Origin: Flavobacterium sp. WC2421
GTDB taxonomy: Bacteria > Bacteroidota > Bacteroidia > Flavobacteriales > Flavobacteriaceae
NCBI RefSeq assembly: GCF_040822115.1
Contig: NZ_CP162004.1
Span: 124,001 to 188,000, forward strand
Length of the DNA: 64,000 nucleotides
Reading direction: 5' to 3'
Part shown: positions 53,484 through 62,637 of the stretch, piece after piece
Layout of the letters: every line of letters starts with the position of its first letter
Numbering within the stretch: position 1 is the stretch's first letter
Translations under genes and position numbers: made by a program
The notes under the pieces: generated by a model
Told to the model about the DNA's origin: nothing
Databases searched by the model: none
The model's input: the letters and a program-made list of their open reading frames with translations, nothing else

Positions 53484-55025
53484 TTATTTAAAAATTTTTA
53501 AGTCTGAAAAAGTGACTTCACCATTATCCGAAAAAATAGCCCACGGATTCTGATTCATTTTATAGATACGGTTTGTAAAAGCGATTTCGTCATTAATGTA
53601 TATCACACATACCGAATTTTCAGAAATGATTGTAACATCAAACTCTTTACTTGCCAACACAGTTAGCGGAAGCTGCGTTACATTTATGGAGGACGCATTT
53701 TTTATAACCTTATCTAATCTTAATTGATTTTTGGCTAAATCGAATACAATGGCAAATACTTCATTTCGTGTCCCACAGGCTCCAAATTCAAAACCAAATT
53801 GAGTGGATGATGTCGCTTTTATATGTGTTTTAATTTTAAATGCTCCAGTTTCTCTGTCAAACACTGAAAATGCTTTTTCAGAAGCATTACCCTTCAATGT
53901 ATAGGCATCTCCTTGCTTTGTAGCTCCAAAACTTATTTTCGAATTTAAAGCTCTATTAATAATAAACTTGTTATCTACACCATTAGGTATCGCAATACCT
54001 AATGTTCCATTTGGATGCTGAACAATTCGATGCGTTACAAGAGATCCAGCCCAATCAAAATTATTAGAATCAATATCTTTATTTTTCGTAGGACACCATC
54101 CTGTTATATATCGATTGGTACCATCTGTAACTGTTTTTCCAGCATAAAAGGCAATCCCATCTAACTTATTATTTATAGGAGAAATCCAAGTATTAGCTGT
54201 CAGTAAACGGTATTTATAGTGTACCATTCGATCATCAATATTTGAGTAAATCAAATACTGATAATCACCCATCGTGAACACATCAGGACATTCAGTAATA
54301 AAGGTAGTTGTATCCTCATAAAATGGCTTTTCCAAAGTCCAATCTCTCAAATTCACAGAACTATATTGAGCGATTACTGCTCGCCATGGCACAGTACTAT
54401 TAGTAACTATACCAACCTCAGAACGTGTTGCAATCAACATTTTATAAGTTCCTGTACTTTTATCTTCTATGACGATTGGGTCTCTAAATTCATTGCGATC
54501 ATATCCCCAAGAAGCCTGCAATAAAAAAGAAGGATCTTTGGTCCAATTTTTTAAATCCGTAGACATTGAAAGCATAATTTTTTCTTTGGGATCAAGATTT
54601 CCGTTATGCCCTGTATAGAAAGCATAATAAACACCATTCCTTTTAAAAACGGATCCTGTACCCAATGCACCATCCTGCTGATTCGCAGTTCCTGTGGCAA
54701 TCATTTCGCTATTGTCTGCAAATGAAGAAAAATCAGTTGTAGTTACTTTATACCAAGGATGAAACGTAGGCAAGGCGTTTCTGGCATCATACAAATAGAA
54801 AATATGGAATTTTCCGTTTTCATAAAATGGCATAGGATCTCCTACCCAACCAGTAGTTGGTTTATAAAAAGTGGTATACTGATTTGCCGATTCAACAGTC
54901 GTCTGACAAGCTGGCGCAGTTGTTTCGGCAACCGGAATTTCAACTCCTGGTTTATTATCACTACTGCAATTATAAATCAATGCAAAACAAAGTGGAAGAC
55001 ATAAAAACTTAAAACCTATTTTCAT
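53484..55025 (-). CDS. Second GH32-like fructan hydrolase lipoprotein (divergent)
   Basis: A 513-residue lipoprotein (LIYNC, Cys20) with a GH32-type propeller. The nucleophile block reads GWVGDPMPF (Asp63) in place of the standard WMNDPNG. FRDP (in NEFRDPIV) and ITECPDVF (acid/base Glu) are intact. The C-terminal beta-sandwich domain (from about residue 340) contains VTIISENSVCVIYINDEIAFTNRIY. All three catalytic acids are present, so it is likely active, but the altered first motif marks a subgroup distinct from the other GH32 in this locus. The start at MKIG is preferred to an ATG eleven codons upstream because the signal peptide then begins correctly. Confidence 0.88.
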   Translation of the reverse strand: MKIGFKFLCLPLCFALIYNCSSDNKPGVEIPVAETTAPACQTTVESANQYTTFYKPTTGWVGDPMPFYENGKFHIFYLYDARNALPTFHPWYKVTTTDFSSFADNSEMIATGTANQQDGALGTGSVFKRNGVYYAFYTGHNGNLDPKEKIMLSMSTDLKNWTKDPSFLLQASWGYDRNEFRDPIVIEDKSTGTYKMLIATRSEVGIVTNSTVPWRAVIAQYSSVNLRDWTLEKPFYEDTTTFITECPDVFTMGDYQYLIYSNIDDRMVHYKYRLLTANTWISPINNKLDGIAFYAGKTVTDGTNRYITGWCPTKNKDIDSNNFDWAGSLVTHRIVQHPNGTLGIAIPNGVDNKFIINRALNSKISFGATKQGDAYTLKGNASEKAFSVFDRETGAFKIKTHIKATSSTQFGFEFGACGTRNEVFAIVFDLAKNQLRLDKVIKNASSINVTQLPLTVLASKEFDVTIISENSVCVIYINDEIAFTNRIYKMNQNPWAIFSDNGEVTFSDLKIFK

Positions 55026-55331
55026 ATTTTGATGGTTTACGAGAATGATTAAGTGCATAAAAAAGACATTAATACTCTTCGATTAAATATTTCTATGAGA
55101 AAAAGGAAACGATCAAAAAGAAATTAAAAACTTCCAAGATCTTTCGCAGCTGTAATTTAAATTGAAACAAAAAAATAATTATGTTTAGATCTTAAATTCA
55201 ATTACCAAGATATTTTTAAAAAATCAGCTTTTATATCAAGAATAGTGTGATTTCATATAATGCTTTACAAAATCATAAAAAACAACTCAAAAACTCTAAT
55301 TATCAACACATTATATACAAAATAAAAAAGC

Positions 55332-55383
55332 AACTACTTCGTTGTAGTTGCCATTATGTTACATAAAGTACAATTATGTTACG
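55332..55383 (-). promoter_or_regulatory. Candidate binding site of the hybrid regulator, copy 2 (second GH32 gene)
   Basis: AACTACTTCGTTGTAGTT (55332-55349) is identical to the palindrome of copy 1. ATTATGTTACA (55353-55363) and ATTATGTTACG (55373-55383) again form a direct repeat with 20-base period. It lies 306 bases upstream of the GH32 start and 40 bases after the regulator's stop codon. Apart from this site the gap 55026-55423 shows no gene. Confidence 0.75.
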
Positions 55384-55423
55384 CTATTTTTGTTAGGAAG
55401 AAAATGGTTCCATCGATAATAAT

Positions 55424-58147
55424 CTACTTTTTACTTTTGTATTCTTTAGGTGTAACTCCAAATTTATTTTTAAAGGAAGTTGAAAAATAATTTGGTGAAG
55501 AGAAACCCACTGCATAGGCAATTTCTGAAATGTTTAATTCTGACTTTTTCAGTAGCTCCTTTGATTTATCTAATCGCATATTATTTATATAGTCACTTAC
55601 ACTTATTCCTAATATAGCTTTCACTTTTCGATACAATTGTACCCTAGAAATAGTTAAACTTCGTGCAAGATCTTCAACAGTGTAACCAGAATTATCCAAG
55701 TTTTTTTCAATAAGATCATTTAACTTTCTTATAAAATCTTGTTCAGAAACACCAAAATCACCATCCTCAATATTTAAAATATTATTTGTATAATAAAATC
55801 GAAGTTTCTCTCTATTAAAAAGCAACCCTTTTATAGATTGAGACAACACTTTTAAATCAAAAGGTTTTGTTAAGAACACATCAGCACCACTCTCTAATGC
55901 CCTTAAATAAGAATCTGGATCGTCTGAGGCGGTCAGTATCAAAACTGGAATATGTGAAGTTCTAAGATCTTTCTTTAAAATTTGACATATTTCAAAACCG
56001 TTTTTTCCAGGTAAGTTTAAATCACAAATAATAACATCCGGTATTATTTCCAACGATTGCTCAATAGCATCAAATCCATTAGAGGTGTATACGTTATACT
56101 GTACAGACAATTTATCTGAAATAAAATCAGATAAATCCTTATTATCTTCAATATACAAAACAGAATATTTATCCTCATTAGTTTTGGTACCTGAACTTTG
56201 AATTACCTCCTCATCCAAATAATCCGTTTGATTAATGATGTCTAAAACCAGATTCTTTAGAATATTCTTTTCGTCAAGATGTGCTTTTCCTAATTGTAAT
56301 GTTATTATAAATTCAGTCCCATTTTTAGAAATAATCTCTATAGTTCCCTTATGCAAATCAATAAAACTTTTTGACAAATGCAACCCAACCCCTGAGCTAT
56401 TTCTATAATTATTCGACCCTTGGTAAAAGGCATTAAAAACTTGATTTAATTCGTTTTCTGGGATTCCTATTCCCGAATCTTTAAAAGATATTTTTACTAC
56501 ATTATTAGCTTTATCTTCTCGTATTTTTATTGCGATTTTACCATTTTCAGGTGTAAATTTAAATGCATTCGACAGTAAATTAAAATAGACTTTATCCATT
56601 AAATTGCGATCAATATAAACTTCAAGTTCAGGATTATTTGACACCAAGGAGAAGTCGATATTACGCTTCTTAGCTTCTCTTGTAAAATCGACAATAATAC
56701 TATTTGAAAAATCCAATAAATTAGTATTTGAAGCCCTTAGTACAAATTTTTTATCTTCCACTTTTCTATAATCCAATAGCTGATTAATTAAACGGAGTAG
56801 CCTTCTGGAATTATTATACATCAAATTAATCTCTTTATTTACTGAACTCCCCTTAGTTTTTAATTCAGTACTCAAAGATTCGACCGAACTCAAAATTAGA
56901 GTCAGAGGCGTTTTAAATTCATGAGACAAACCCATAAAAAAATTCAAACGTGCTTCATTACTTTGTTTTATTTCTTCCGAGTATTTTCTAATTTCATTTC
57001 TTTGACTTTTAATTTTTTTATTTCTCTCTTCTAATTCAATCTTTTTACGACTTATTGTTATACGGGAATAAATACTAAAAAAAGCTAAACCTAATGCCAA
57101 GATAAATAGAAAAAATAAAAGCTTTAAAAGGTTACTTTGATTTGAATATTTCTCTACTTGTTTTTTGATAACACTTTGTTGTTCCTCAATATCAAGTTGT
57201 TGCTTTGATATTTTATCATATTGATTACTCATAATATCTGCATTAAGAGAATTTATCAATATGGTATTGAGTTTATTATTTTTGGGTACACTCTCTTGAT
57301 TCGCTATTTTCATTGCCAATTTGATAGCTTCGCTCCCTCCTGTGGGGTATAAAATGGTAGATTCCAGTATTTCGTCCTGAACAAGCTGAATCCCTCCAAA
57401 TGGTCCATTAAGTCCATCGACCCCAATAAATTTTATTTTATTTTCTAAACCCTTTAACTTGGCTATCTTCCATGCATTATAAGCAATCAAATCATTAAAA
57501 GAATAGACATAATCTATATTTGGCAAACTGTCTAATAATTTACCAAAAGTTGATTTAGGATGCCCAAAGTCATTAGAGTCAGTAATAATAACTTTAATTC
57601 CAGGAAATTGCTTAACAATTTGTTGAAATCCTATACTTCTTTCAAGCCCAGGAGATGTTTTTAAATCTGCATCAATTTCAACCACAGTAGCATGTCCGTT
57701 GGAAATGGAAGCAATATGCTTACCCGCTAATCGCCCAACTTCAATATTATCTGCTCCTAAAAATGCGGTATAATTTGGAGTATTTGCCTTTCTATCCACC
57801 ATAATTACTGGAATGCCTTTTTCTCTGGCTTTCTCTATTACAGGGACAATTGAGTCTGATTCAAAAGGAGAAACAATAATAACATCCACTTTATCAGCAA
57901 TAAATCTTTCAATATCATAAATTTGCTTTTTTGCACTACGATTGGCATTGTAAATAGTCAAGTTAACTTCTGGATGAAGCGAGGCTTCTACTTGCATACT
58001 ATGATCCATTGTTTTTCTCCAAATATCATGATCTATACTTTGAGAAAAACCAATAGTTATTTTACGATTATCCGTAGCTGAAGAATTACAAGAACTTTGT
58101 ATTAAAACGAAACTTAAAAGCAGTACAAAAAAGATACTTCTTATCAT
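55424..58147 (-). CDS. Hybrid two-component regulator with periplasmic sugar-binding domain
   Basis: A one-protein signalling system of 907 residues. An exported N-terminus (signal about 1-20) leads to a LacI/RbsB-type periplasmic sugar-binding domain (about 30-300; ITIGFSQSIDHDIWRKTM, DKVDVIIVSPFES, IPVIMVDRK). A transmembrane helix lies at about 342-360. The histidine kinase follows (His409 in SHEFKTPL; N box SNAFKFTPENG; G box SGVGLHLS). A receiver domain has phospho-acceptor Asp709 in ICDLNLPGKNG, and an AraC-type helix-turn-helix ends the protein (SPNYFSTSFKNKFGVTPKEY). A Bacteroides homologue with this layout senses fructose. It is placed upstream of the second GH32 gene and probably activates both target transcripts. 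Confidence 0.95.
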   Translation of the reverse strand: MIRSIFFVLLLSFVLIQSSCNSSATDNRKITIGFSQSIDHDIWRKTMDHSMQVEASLHPEVNLTIYNANRSAKKQIYDIERFIADKVDVIIVSPFESDSIVPVIEKAREKGIPVIMVDRKANTPNYTAFLGADNIEVGRLAGKHIASISNGHATVVEIDADLKTSPGLERSIGFQQIVKQFPGIKVIITDSNDFGHPKSTFGKLLDSLPNIDYVYSFNDLIAYNAWKIAKLKGLENKIKFIGVDGLNGPFGGIQLVQDEILESTILYPTGGSEAIKLAMKIANQESVPKNNKLNTILINSLNADIMSNQYDKISKQQLDIEEQQSVIKKQVEKYSNQSNLLKLLFFLFILALGLAFFSIYSRITISRKKIELEERNKKIKSQRNEIRKYSEEIKQSNEARLNFFMGLSHEFKTPLTLILSSVESLSTELKTKGSSVNKEINLMYNNSRRLLRLINQLLDYRKVEDKKFVLRASNTNLLDFSNSIIVDFTREAKKRNIDFSLVSNNPELEVYIDRNLMDKVYFNLLSNAFKFTPENGKIAIKIREDKANNVVKISFKDSGIGIPENELNQVFNAFYQGSNNYRNSSGVGLHLSKSFIDLHKGTIEIISKNGTEFIITLQLGKAHLDEKNILKNLVLDIINQTDYLDEEVIQSSGTKTNEDKYSVLYIEDNKDLSDFISDKLSVQYNVYTSNGFDAIEQSLEIIPDVIICDLNLPGKNGFEICQILKKDLRTSHIPVLILTASDDPDSYLRALESGADVFLTKPFDLKVLSQSIKGLLFNREKLRFYYTNNILNIEDGDFGVSEQDFIRKLNDLIEKNLDNSGYTVEDLARSLTISRVQLYRKVKAILGISVSDYINNMRLDKSKELLKKSELNISEIAYAVGFSSPNYFSTSFKNKFGVTPKEYKSKK

Positions 58148-58420
58148 GATCAGATTGGTTGGTTATAGTATATTATTAGTCTAGAAATACTAATAACTTT
58201 TAGTTTATGATGAAAAACACAGAAATAGCCTGCTATTTTTGAAAATACATTAGTTTATGAATGTGAAGTGTAGTATTTAATAATATTCCCTAGCAGCTAT
58301 TATAAAGTATTGAAAAACAAATATAAAAAAAAATGGTACCAAAATTAAATTTACAACAGTAAATTAGAACAAACGAAATAAAATAAAAAGCTCCCTCTTT
58401 ATAACTTTAAAACTATTCAT
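58148..58420. other. Leader of the hybrid regulator gene
   Basis: No copy of the ATTATGTTACA repeat or of the palindrome occurs here, so the regulator gene is probably not under the same control as its targets. No gene or strong hairpin is seen. Confidence 0.5.
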
Positions 58421-58843
58421 CTATTCATATTGCTCCACAAAATATTTAATTAAATCCGTTGTAGTTACAATCCCCATTAAAACACCATTCTCACAAACTG
58501 GCAGTGCGTGAAATTCATTTTTGGATAGAATTTCAGCTGTTTCTTTTATTGTGGTCTCTGGGCTAATAATCACAATTTCTTTGGTCATTACTTGCCGAAT
58601 TGAAAACATATTAAAAACGATTGACTCTACTTCATCTGCTTCCTTTTCAACAACATCTGCATAAGAGACTCTCAGCAAATCAGTATAACTTAGCATCCCA
58701 ATAATTTTACCATCACTCACTACTGGAATATGTCTAATTTTATGCTTTTTAAATAAATCTTCTGCTTTAGTCAATTCGTCAGAAAGATTCAATTTAATTA
58801 TGTTTCTGGTCATAATCTCTGAAACCGGAACTATACTTTTCAT
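58421..58843 (-). CDS. CBS-domain pair protein
   Basis: A 140-residue protein made of two CBS domains. These usually bind adenosine nucleotides and act as energy sensors. The first has VSEIMTRNIIKLNLSDELTKAEDLFKKHKIRHIPVVSDGKIIGMLSYTDLL. The second has RQVMTKEIVIISPETTIKETAEILSKNEFHALPVCENGVLMGIVTTTDLI. No further domain is attached. The gene is monocistronic. Partner or target protein is unknown. Confidence 0.94.
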   Translation of the reverse strand: MKSIVPVSEIMTRNIIKLNLSDELTKAEDLFKKHKIRHIPVVSDGKIIGMLSYTDLLRVSYADVVEKEADEVESIVFNMFSIRQVMTKEIVIISPETTIKETAEILSKNEFHALPVCENGVLMGIVTTTDLIKYFVEQYE

Positions 58844-59190
58844 GACATTGCTTTTTTAATTTCTACTTAAATTTACAACTTAAAAATCACAATTAATAGC
58901 AATTTAAATTATTAAACAAACGAGAAAACTAAAAATATCTTTATATTAAATGGAAATAAATCCAAAAAACACGATATTTTTAAGACCCAATTTAATCCAC
59001 TTTTTTATAAAAAATCACCGAATGTGGGTATTGTTTATCGATTTATTTTTTCAAATATTTGTGAGTAAATATTCACAAAAAAAATAAAGTTTAGTCTCTC
59101 CTAGAAATCAAACAGTTAACTAACTTATTGCTCGTCGAATCATTTAAATTAAAACAAACAACCCCATTAATTGAAATTAAAAAAAAAGAA
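58844..59190. other. AT-rich intergenic region
   Basis: A divergent promoter region between the CBS and TPR genes. It is very AT-rich. The reading frame of the TPR gene opens upstream at 59128, but that part is polar and is not a signal peptide. Nothing else recognisable is present. Confidence 0.5.
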
Positions 59191-59691
59191 ATGAACAAAA
59201 TTTTTATTGCGCTTACCTTTATTATTTGTATAAAAGCCAATTCTCAAATAGCTAGTGACTACTACACATCAGGGAATAACAAAAACCTATTAAAAGATTA
59301 CAAAGAAGCAGTTAAAGATTACAGTAAAGCCATTGAACTAAAACCCAACTTTAGCAAAGCTTACTACTCAAGAGCACTAGTAGAAAACATTCAAAAAGAG
59401 TACAAAGACGCTCTTAAAGATTTATCTAAAGTGATAGAAATTGATCCAAATCATAGCAAAGCATATTATTCTAGAGCAGCTACTAAAAGTATTTTGAAAG
59501 ATTATAACGGCGCGATTGAAGATTATTCTAAGGCTATTGAAATAGATCCGAAATTTAGCAAAGCGTATAATGACCGGGCTGAATTGAAGTTTAAATTAAA
59601 CCAAACAGAAAGTGGCTGTAGTGATTTAAATAAAGCAGCTGAACTTGGCTATCCCTACCCCTTTGATTACATTAAGAAAAGGTGCAAATAA
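59191..59691 (+). CDS. Exported TPR-repeat protein
   Basis: A 166-residue protein with a signal peptide (MNKIFIALTFIICIKANSQ) and three tandem TPR units that are close copies: the consensus is LKDYKEAIKDYSKAIELDPNFSKAYYSRA. A Cys-containing end resembling sel1/TPR tails (ESGCSDLNKAAELGYPYPFDYIKKRC) follows. ATG 59191 is chosen over 59128 because the signal peptide then starts at residue 1. It is probably a periplasmic protein-binding scaffold. No partner gene is adjacent. Confidence 0.85.
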   Translation: MNKIFIALTFIICIKANSQIASDYYTSGNNKNLLKDYKEAVKDYSKAIELKPNFSKAYYSRALVENIQKEYKDALKDLSKVIEIDPNHSKAYYSRAATKSILKDYNGAIEDYSKAIEIDPKFSKAYNDRAELKFKLNQTESGCSDLNKAAELGYPYPFDYIKKRCK

Positions 59692-59693
59692 AA

Positions 59694-59723
59694 AAAGAGC
59701 GATTATATAATCGCTCTTTTTTT
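59694..59723 (+). terminator. Terminator after the TPR gene
   Basis: AAAGAGCGATTAT and ATAATCGCTCTTT form a perfect 13-bp stem with almost no loop, followed by a T-run. It may also act on readthrough from tRNA-Arg on the other strand. Confidence 0.9.
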
Positions 59724-59752
59724 ATGTAAAACTAAAAATTTTATATTATTTG

Positions 59753-59826
59753 TGGCCGCGACAGGGTTCGAACCTGCAACCCTCAGAGTCGAAATCTGAT
59801 ATTCTATCCAGTTGAACTACGCAGCC
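59753..59826 (-). tRNA. tRNA-Arg(TCG)
   Basis: A complete 74-base cloverleaf on the minus strand: acceptor GGCTGCG/CGCGGCC (one T-G pair), anticodon stem TCAGA/TCTGA with loop TTTCGAC (anticodon TCG), and T arm GCAGG-TTCGAAC-CCTGT. Discriminator A at 59753. No CCA is encoded. It lies after yqeY in the same direction. Confidence 0.96.
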
Positions 59827-59890
59827 GTTTGATTTTAGATTAACGATTTTAGATTTGTGATTTAAAATCGTTAACCTTGAATCCTAAAAT

Positions 59891-60340
59891 TTATGTCAAT
59901 AGTTTTTTCACTATTGTAGAAATAACTTTCCCTTCGGCAGTACCACCTAATTGAGCAGCAGCTAATCCCATTACTTTCCCCATTGATGCAATACCAACAG
60001 CTCCAGTTTCGGCAATTATTTTTGCTATCACTACTTCTACTTCAGCTTCTGTTAATTGTGCAGGTAAGAATTTTTCGATTACTGCAATTTGAGCCAATTC
60101 TGGTTCGGCCAAATCCAAACGATTTTGTTCTGTGAAAATTCTAGCACTTTCCTTACGGGTTTTCACTAATCTTTGTAGTAATTTAACTTCGTCATCTTCG
60201 GTAATTTCTTCTTTTGATCCCGTTGCTGTCTGAGCTAAAAGGATCTCAGATTTAATAGCTCTTAAAGCTTCTAATGCAACTGTATCTTTGGCTCTCATGG
60301 CGGTTTTCATTTCGTCCATGATTTGTACTGATAAACTCAT
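59891..60340 (-). CDS. GatB/YqeY domain protein
   Basis: A 149-residue stand-alone GatB/YqeY domain, the helical tRNA-binding tail of the GatB amidotransferase subunit. It includes MKTAMRAKDTVALEALRAIKSEIL (about 10-33), DDEVKLLQRLVKTRKESARIF and the end IASMGKVMGLAAAQLGGTAEGKVISTIVKKLL, all typical. The exact function is not established. It follows ftsZ on the same strand, with a 308-base gap that holds a large palindrome, and is followed by tRNA-Arg. Confidence 0.95.
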   Translation of the reverse strand: MSLSVQIMDEMKTAMRAKDTVALEALRAIKSEILLAQTATGSKEEITEDDEVKLLQRLVKTRKESARIFTEQNRLDLAEPELAQIAVIEKFLPAQLTEAEVEVVIAKIIAETGAVGIASMGKVMGLAAAQLGGTAEGKVISTIVKKLLT

Positions 60341-60408
60341 ATTCTTTATTATTTATTTGATTAATCGATTATTCATCGATTGTTGAATTCCTGTTACGAA
60401 CTATCTTT
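60341..60408. other. Upstream part of the ftsZ-yqeY gap
   Basis: The 308-base gap 60341-60648 has no gene. Most of it is the palindromic element at 60409-60550. The part next to yqeY contains TAATCGATTA and repeated ATCGATT, a small palindrome of unknown role. Confidence 0.4.
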
Positions 60409-60550
60409 TGCCCCAGATGGTAGTGAAAAGCATTTTGAGAGCCAATGCTTTTTTTCTTGAATTTAAAAAGCGACCGAAGGAAGCTCTTTTAAAGACGTAG
60501 AAAAAACCATTTGGCGATAAAATCTTGTAACGGACAGCTGGATTAAGGCA
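60409..60550. repeat. 142-bp imperfect palindrome, dispersed intergenic element, copy 2
   Basis: Same length and arrangement as the element at 9339-9479. The outer ends TGCC and GGCA pair. The arms GCCAATGCTTTTTTTCT and AGAAAAAACCATTTGGC are inverted copies with mismatches. The apex contains GCGACCGAAGGAAGCTC, differing from copy 1 at one position, and the right arm ends CAGCTGGATTAAGGCA, parallel to AGCTGGATTGGCT in copy 1. It lies after ftsZ and may act as its terminator. Confidence 0.75.
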
Positions 60551-60648
60551 CAAAAAATATTCTTTGCTAAAATAGTGGTGCGAAGATAAAAAAAATAACC
60601 CGAAAATTAAATTCAATTTTCGGGCTAGTTCTTATTGGTTAAAATTAA

Positions 60649-62580
60649 TTAATCTACATTGTCATGTAAATAAGAATTATTTGAACGCAGCTGTAAATCA
60701 TTATTGCTGTCTGTACCAACAGAAATTCTAGAATTTGTATTGTTTGACTGTGTATTTGAGATATCTATTCCTAACCTTTTGTAAGCAGGTTCTCTTTCAT
60801 ATTCATCCACTTTAGAAACATTATTATGAAACTTATAGTTGAATTCTTTTAGCTTTTTTCTTCTCTCATCAGCTCTTAGCCTCAATGTTTCCTCAATTGT
60901 CATTTCCATTGGAGATATCTCCTCAAAATGAGAAGGAGCATTTACACTTTTATCCACTTGCTTCATTGTGATATTCAATTCAGCTGGTATCACTTCTTCC
61001 ACAACTTTAGCAACTGGTTTTGAAGAAATCAATTCATTCTCCGCTTCCATATACTCCTCAAGAGAATATTTAATGATTCCATTATCAGACAATTCAGTTA
61101 CTGGAACAAATTGAACGGGTTGATTCACTTTTATCTCACGTGTTTCATTTGTCAATTCAAATAAAACTTTCTCTTCTTTTATTTCTGCAACTGGCTCAGG
61201 TTTTGCAATTGGCAAGTCAAAAGAAAATGTTGTTTGCTCTTGTCTTTCAATTACTTTAGGCTGTTGCCCTTCTGCTTCTACTTGTTTTGGAGCTGTAAAT
61301 GTAAAATCAATATCTTTAATAGGAGAAACGATTTCAAAAGTAACATCTAAGTTCTTAATAAACTCAGACATGGCCAATAAACCTTCGTTTCCTGGAACTG
61401 GAACAATTGCTTCAGGCACGACTTTGTCTTCTAACAAATCAAATACGATTCTTTCATCGGAATTTGATTTTGGTGATTCTGTATTTAAATCAAAAGCAGG
61501 TACCGCATTTTTTGATAGATTATAAACATTACTTTGTTCATCCTCTAGTGCATGAATTATTTTTTTCGGCTCCGTATTTACGATTCCATTTTGTTGTTCA
61601 ATATCAAAACCTGTTGCAATTATAGTAACTGCAATAGCATCACCAAGAGTTTCATCTTCACCAACACCCATAATAATATTGGCATTGTGACCTGCTTCAT
61701 TTTGAATGTGGTCATTGATTTCTCCGATTTCATCTAAAGTGATTTCATTAGTTCCAGAAACGATGAGCAACAATACGTTTTTGGCACCTGTGATTTTGTT
61801 ATCATTCAATAATGGAGAATCTAAAGCAGAAATAATAGCTTCTTTTGCTCTATTTTCTCCTTCAGCAACAGCCGAACCCATAATTGCAGTTCCACTATTA
61901 GACAAAACGGTCTTCGCATCACGTAAATCGATATTTTGAGTGTAGTGATGTGTTATCACTTCAGCAATACCTCTTGAGGCAGTTGCTAAAACTTCATCCG
62001 CTTTTGAAAATCCTGCTTTGAAACCAAGATTACCATATACTTCTCTTAATTTATTATTATTAATAACGATTAAAGAATCTACCTGCTTGCGTAATTTTTC
62101 TATTCCAATTTTCGCTTGTTCTTGACGCACTTTTCCTTCAAATAAGAATGGAAGTGTTACAATACCTACAGTAAGAATTTCTCTCTCTTTGGCTAATTGA
62201 GCAATAACCGGCGCAGCACCTGTTCCAGTACCACCACCCATTCCAGCTGTGATGAAAACCATCTTAGTATTGCGGTCCAACATTTTTTCAATTTCAGCAA
62301 TGCTCTCAATAGCTGATTGCTGCCCTACATCAGGATTAGCACCAGCACCAAGTCCTTCAGTCAAGTTTACCCCTAACTGAATTTTATTAGGTACTGAACT
62401 ACTTTGTAATGCCTGAGAATCAGTATTACATACAATAAAGTCCACCCCTTTAATTCCTTGCTTAAACATGTGGTTTATAGCGTTACTTCCACCTCCACCT
62501 ACACCAATTACTTTGATTACATTTGATTGGTTTTTTGGTAAATCAAATGAAATACTTCCAAATTCTGAGTTGCTCATCAT
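60649..62580 (-). CDS. ftsZ: Cell division GTPase FtsZ (long C-terminal region)
   Basis: FtsZ polymerises into the division ring. The 643-residue product is far longer than the 380-400 residues of most bacteria, as is usual in Bacteroidota. The GTPase core ends near residue 335. It shows GVGGGGSNAINHM (26-38), the tubulin signature GGGTGTGAAP (115-124) and the synergy-loop region. A long, Glu/Pro-rich linker of about 250 residues follows. The usual FtsA-binding peptide is probably REPAYKRLGIDI, about 40 residues before the end. A polar Ser/Asn-rich tail comes after it. Two ATGs occur in a row at the start. It lies 57 bases after ftsA. Confidence 0.97.
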   Translation of the reverse strand: MMSNSEFGSISFDLPKNQSNVIKVIGVGGGGSNAINHMFKQGIKGVDFIVCNTDSQALQSSSVPNKIQLGVNLTEGLGAGANPDVGQQSAIESIAEIEKMLDRNTKMVFITAGMGGGTGTGAAPVIAQLAKEREILTVGIVTLPFLFEGKVRQEQAKIGIEKLRKQVDSLIVINNNKLREVYGNLGFKAGFSKADEVLATASRGIAEVITHHYTQNIDLRDAKTVLSNSGTAIMGSAVAEGENRAKEAIISALDSPLLNDNKITGAKNVLLLIVSGTNEITLDEIGEINDHIQNEAGHNANIIMGVGEDETLGDAIAVTIIATGFDIEQQNGIVNTEPKKIIHALEDEQSNVYNLSKNAVPAFDLNTESPKSNSDERIVFDLLEDKVVPEAIVPVPGNEGLLAMSEFIKNLDVTFEIVSPIKDIDFTFTAPKQVEAEGQQPKVIERQEQTTFSFDLPIAKPEPVAEIKEEKVLFELTNETREIKVNQPVQFVPVTELSDNGIIKYSLEEYMEAENELISSKPVAKVVEEVIPAELNITMKQVDKSVNAPSHFEEISPMEMTIEETLRLRADERRKKLKEFNYKFHNNVSKVDEYEREPAYKRLGIDISNTQSNNTNSRISVGTDSNNDLQLRSNNSYLHDNVD

Positions 62581-62637
62581 TTTATTTGGTTTTTGATATT
62601 AATTATTAATTGTTGTTCTATTTTATTTAGGTTTACC

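Noticed and set aside
55424..58147. Hybrid regulator as a lipoprotein because of Cys20 in its signal peptide
   Set aside because: The residues before the Cys (QSS) are a poor lipobox, and the protein already has an internal membrane helix. Listed as a plain exported N-terminus.
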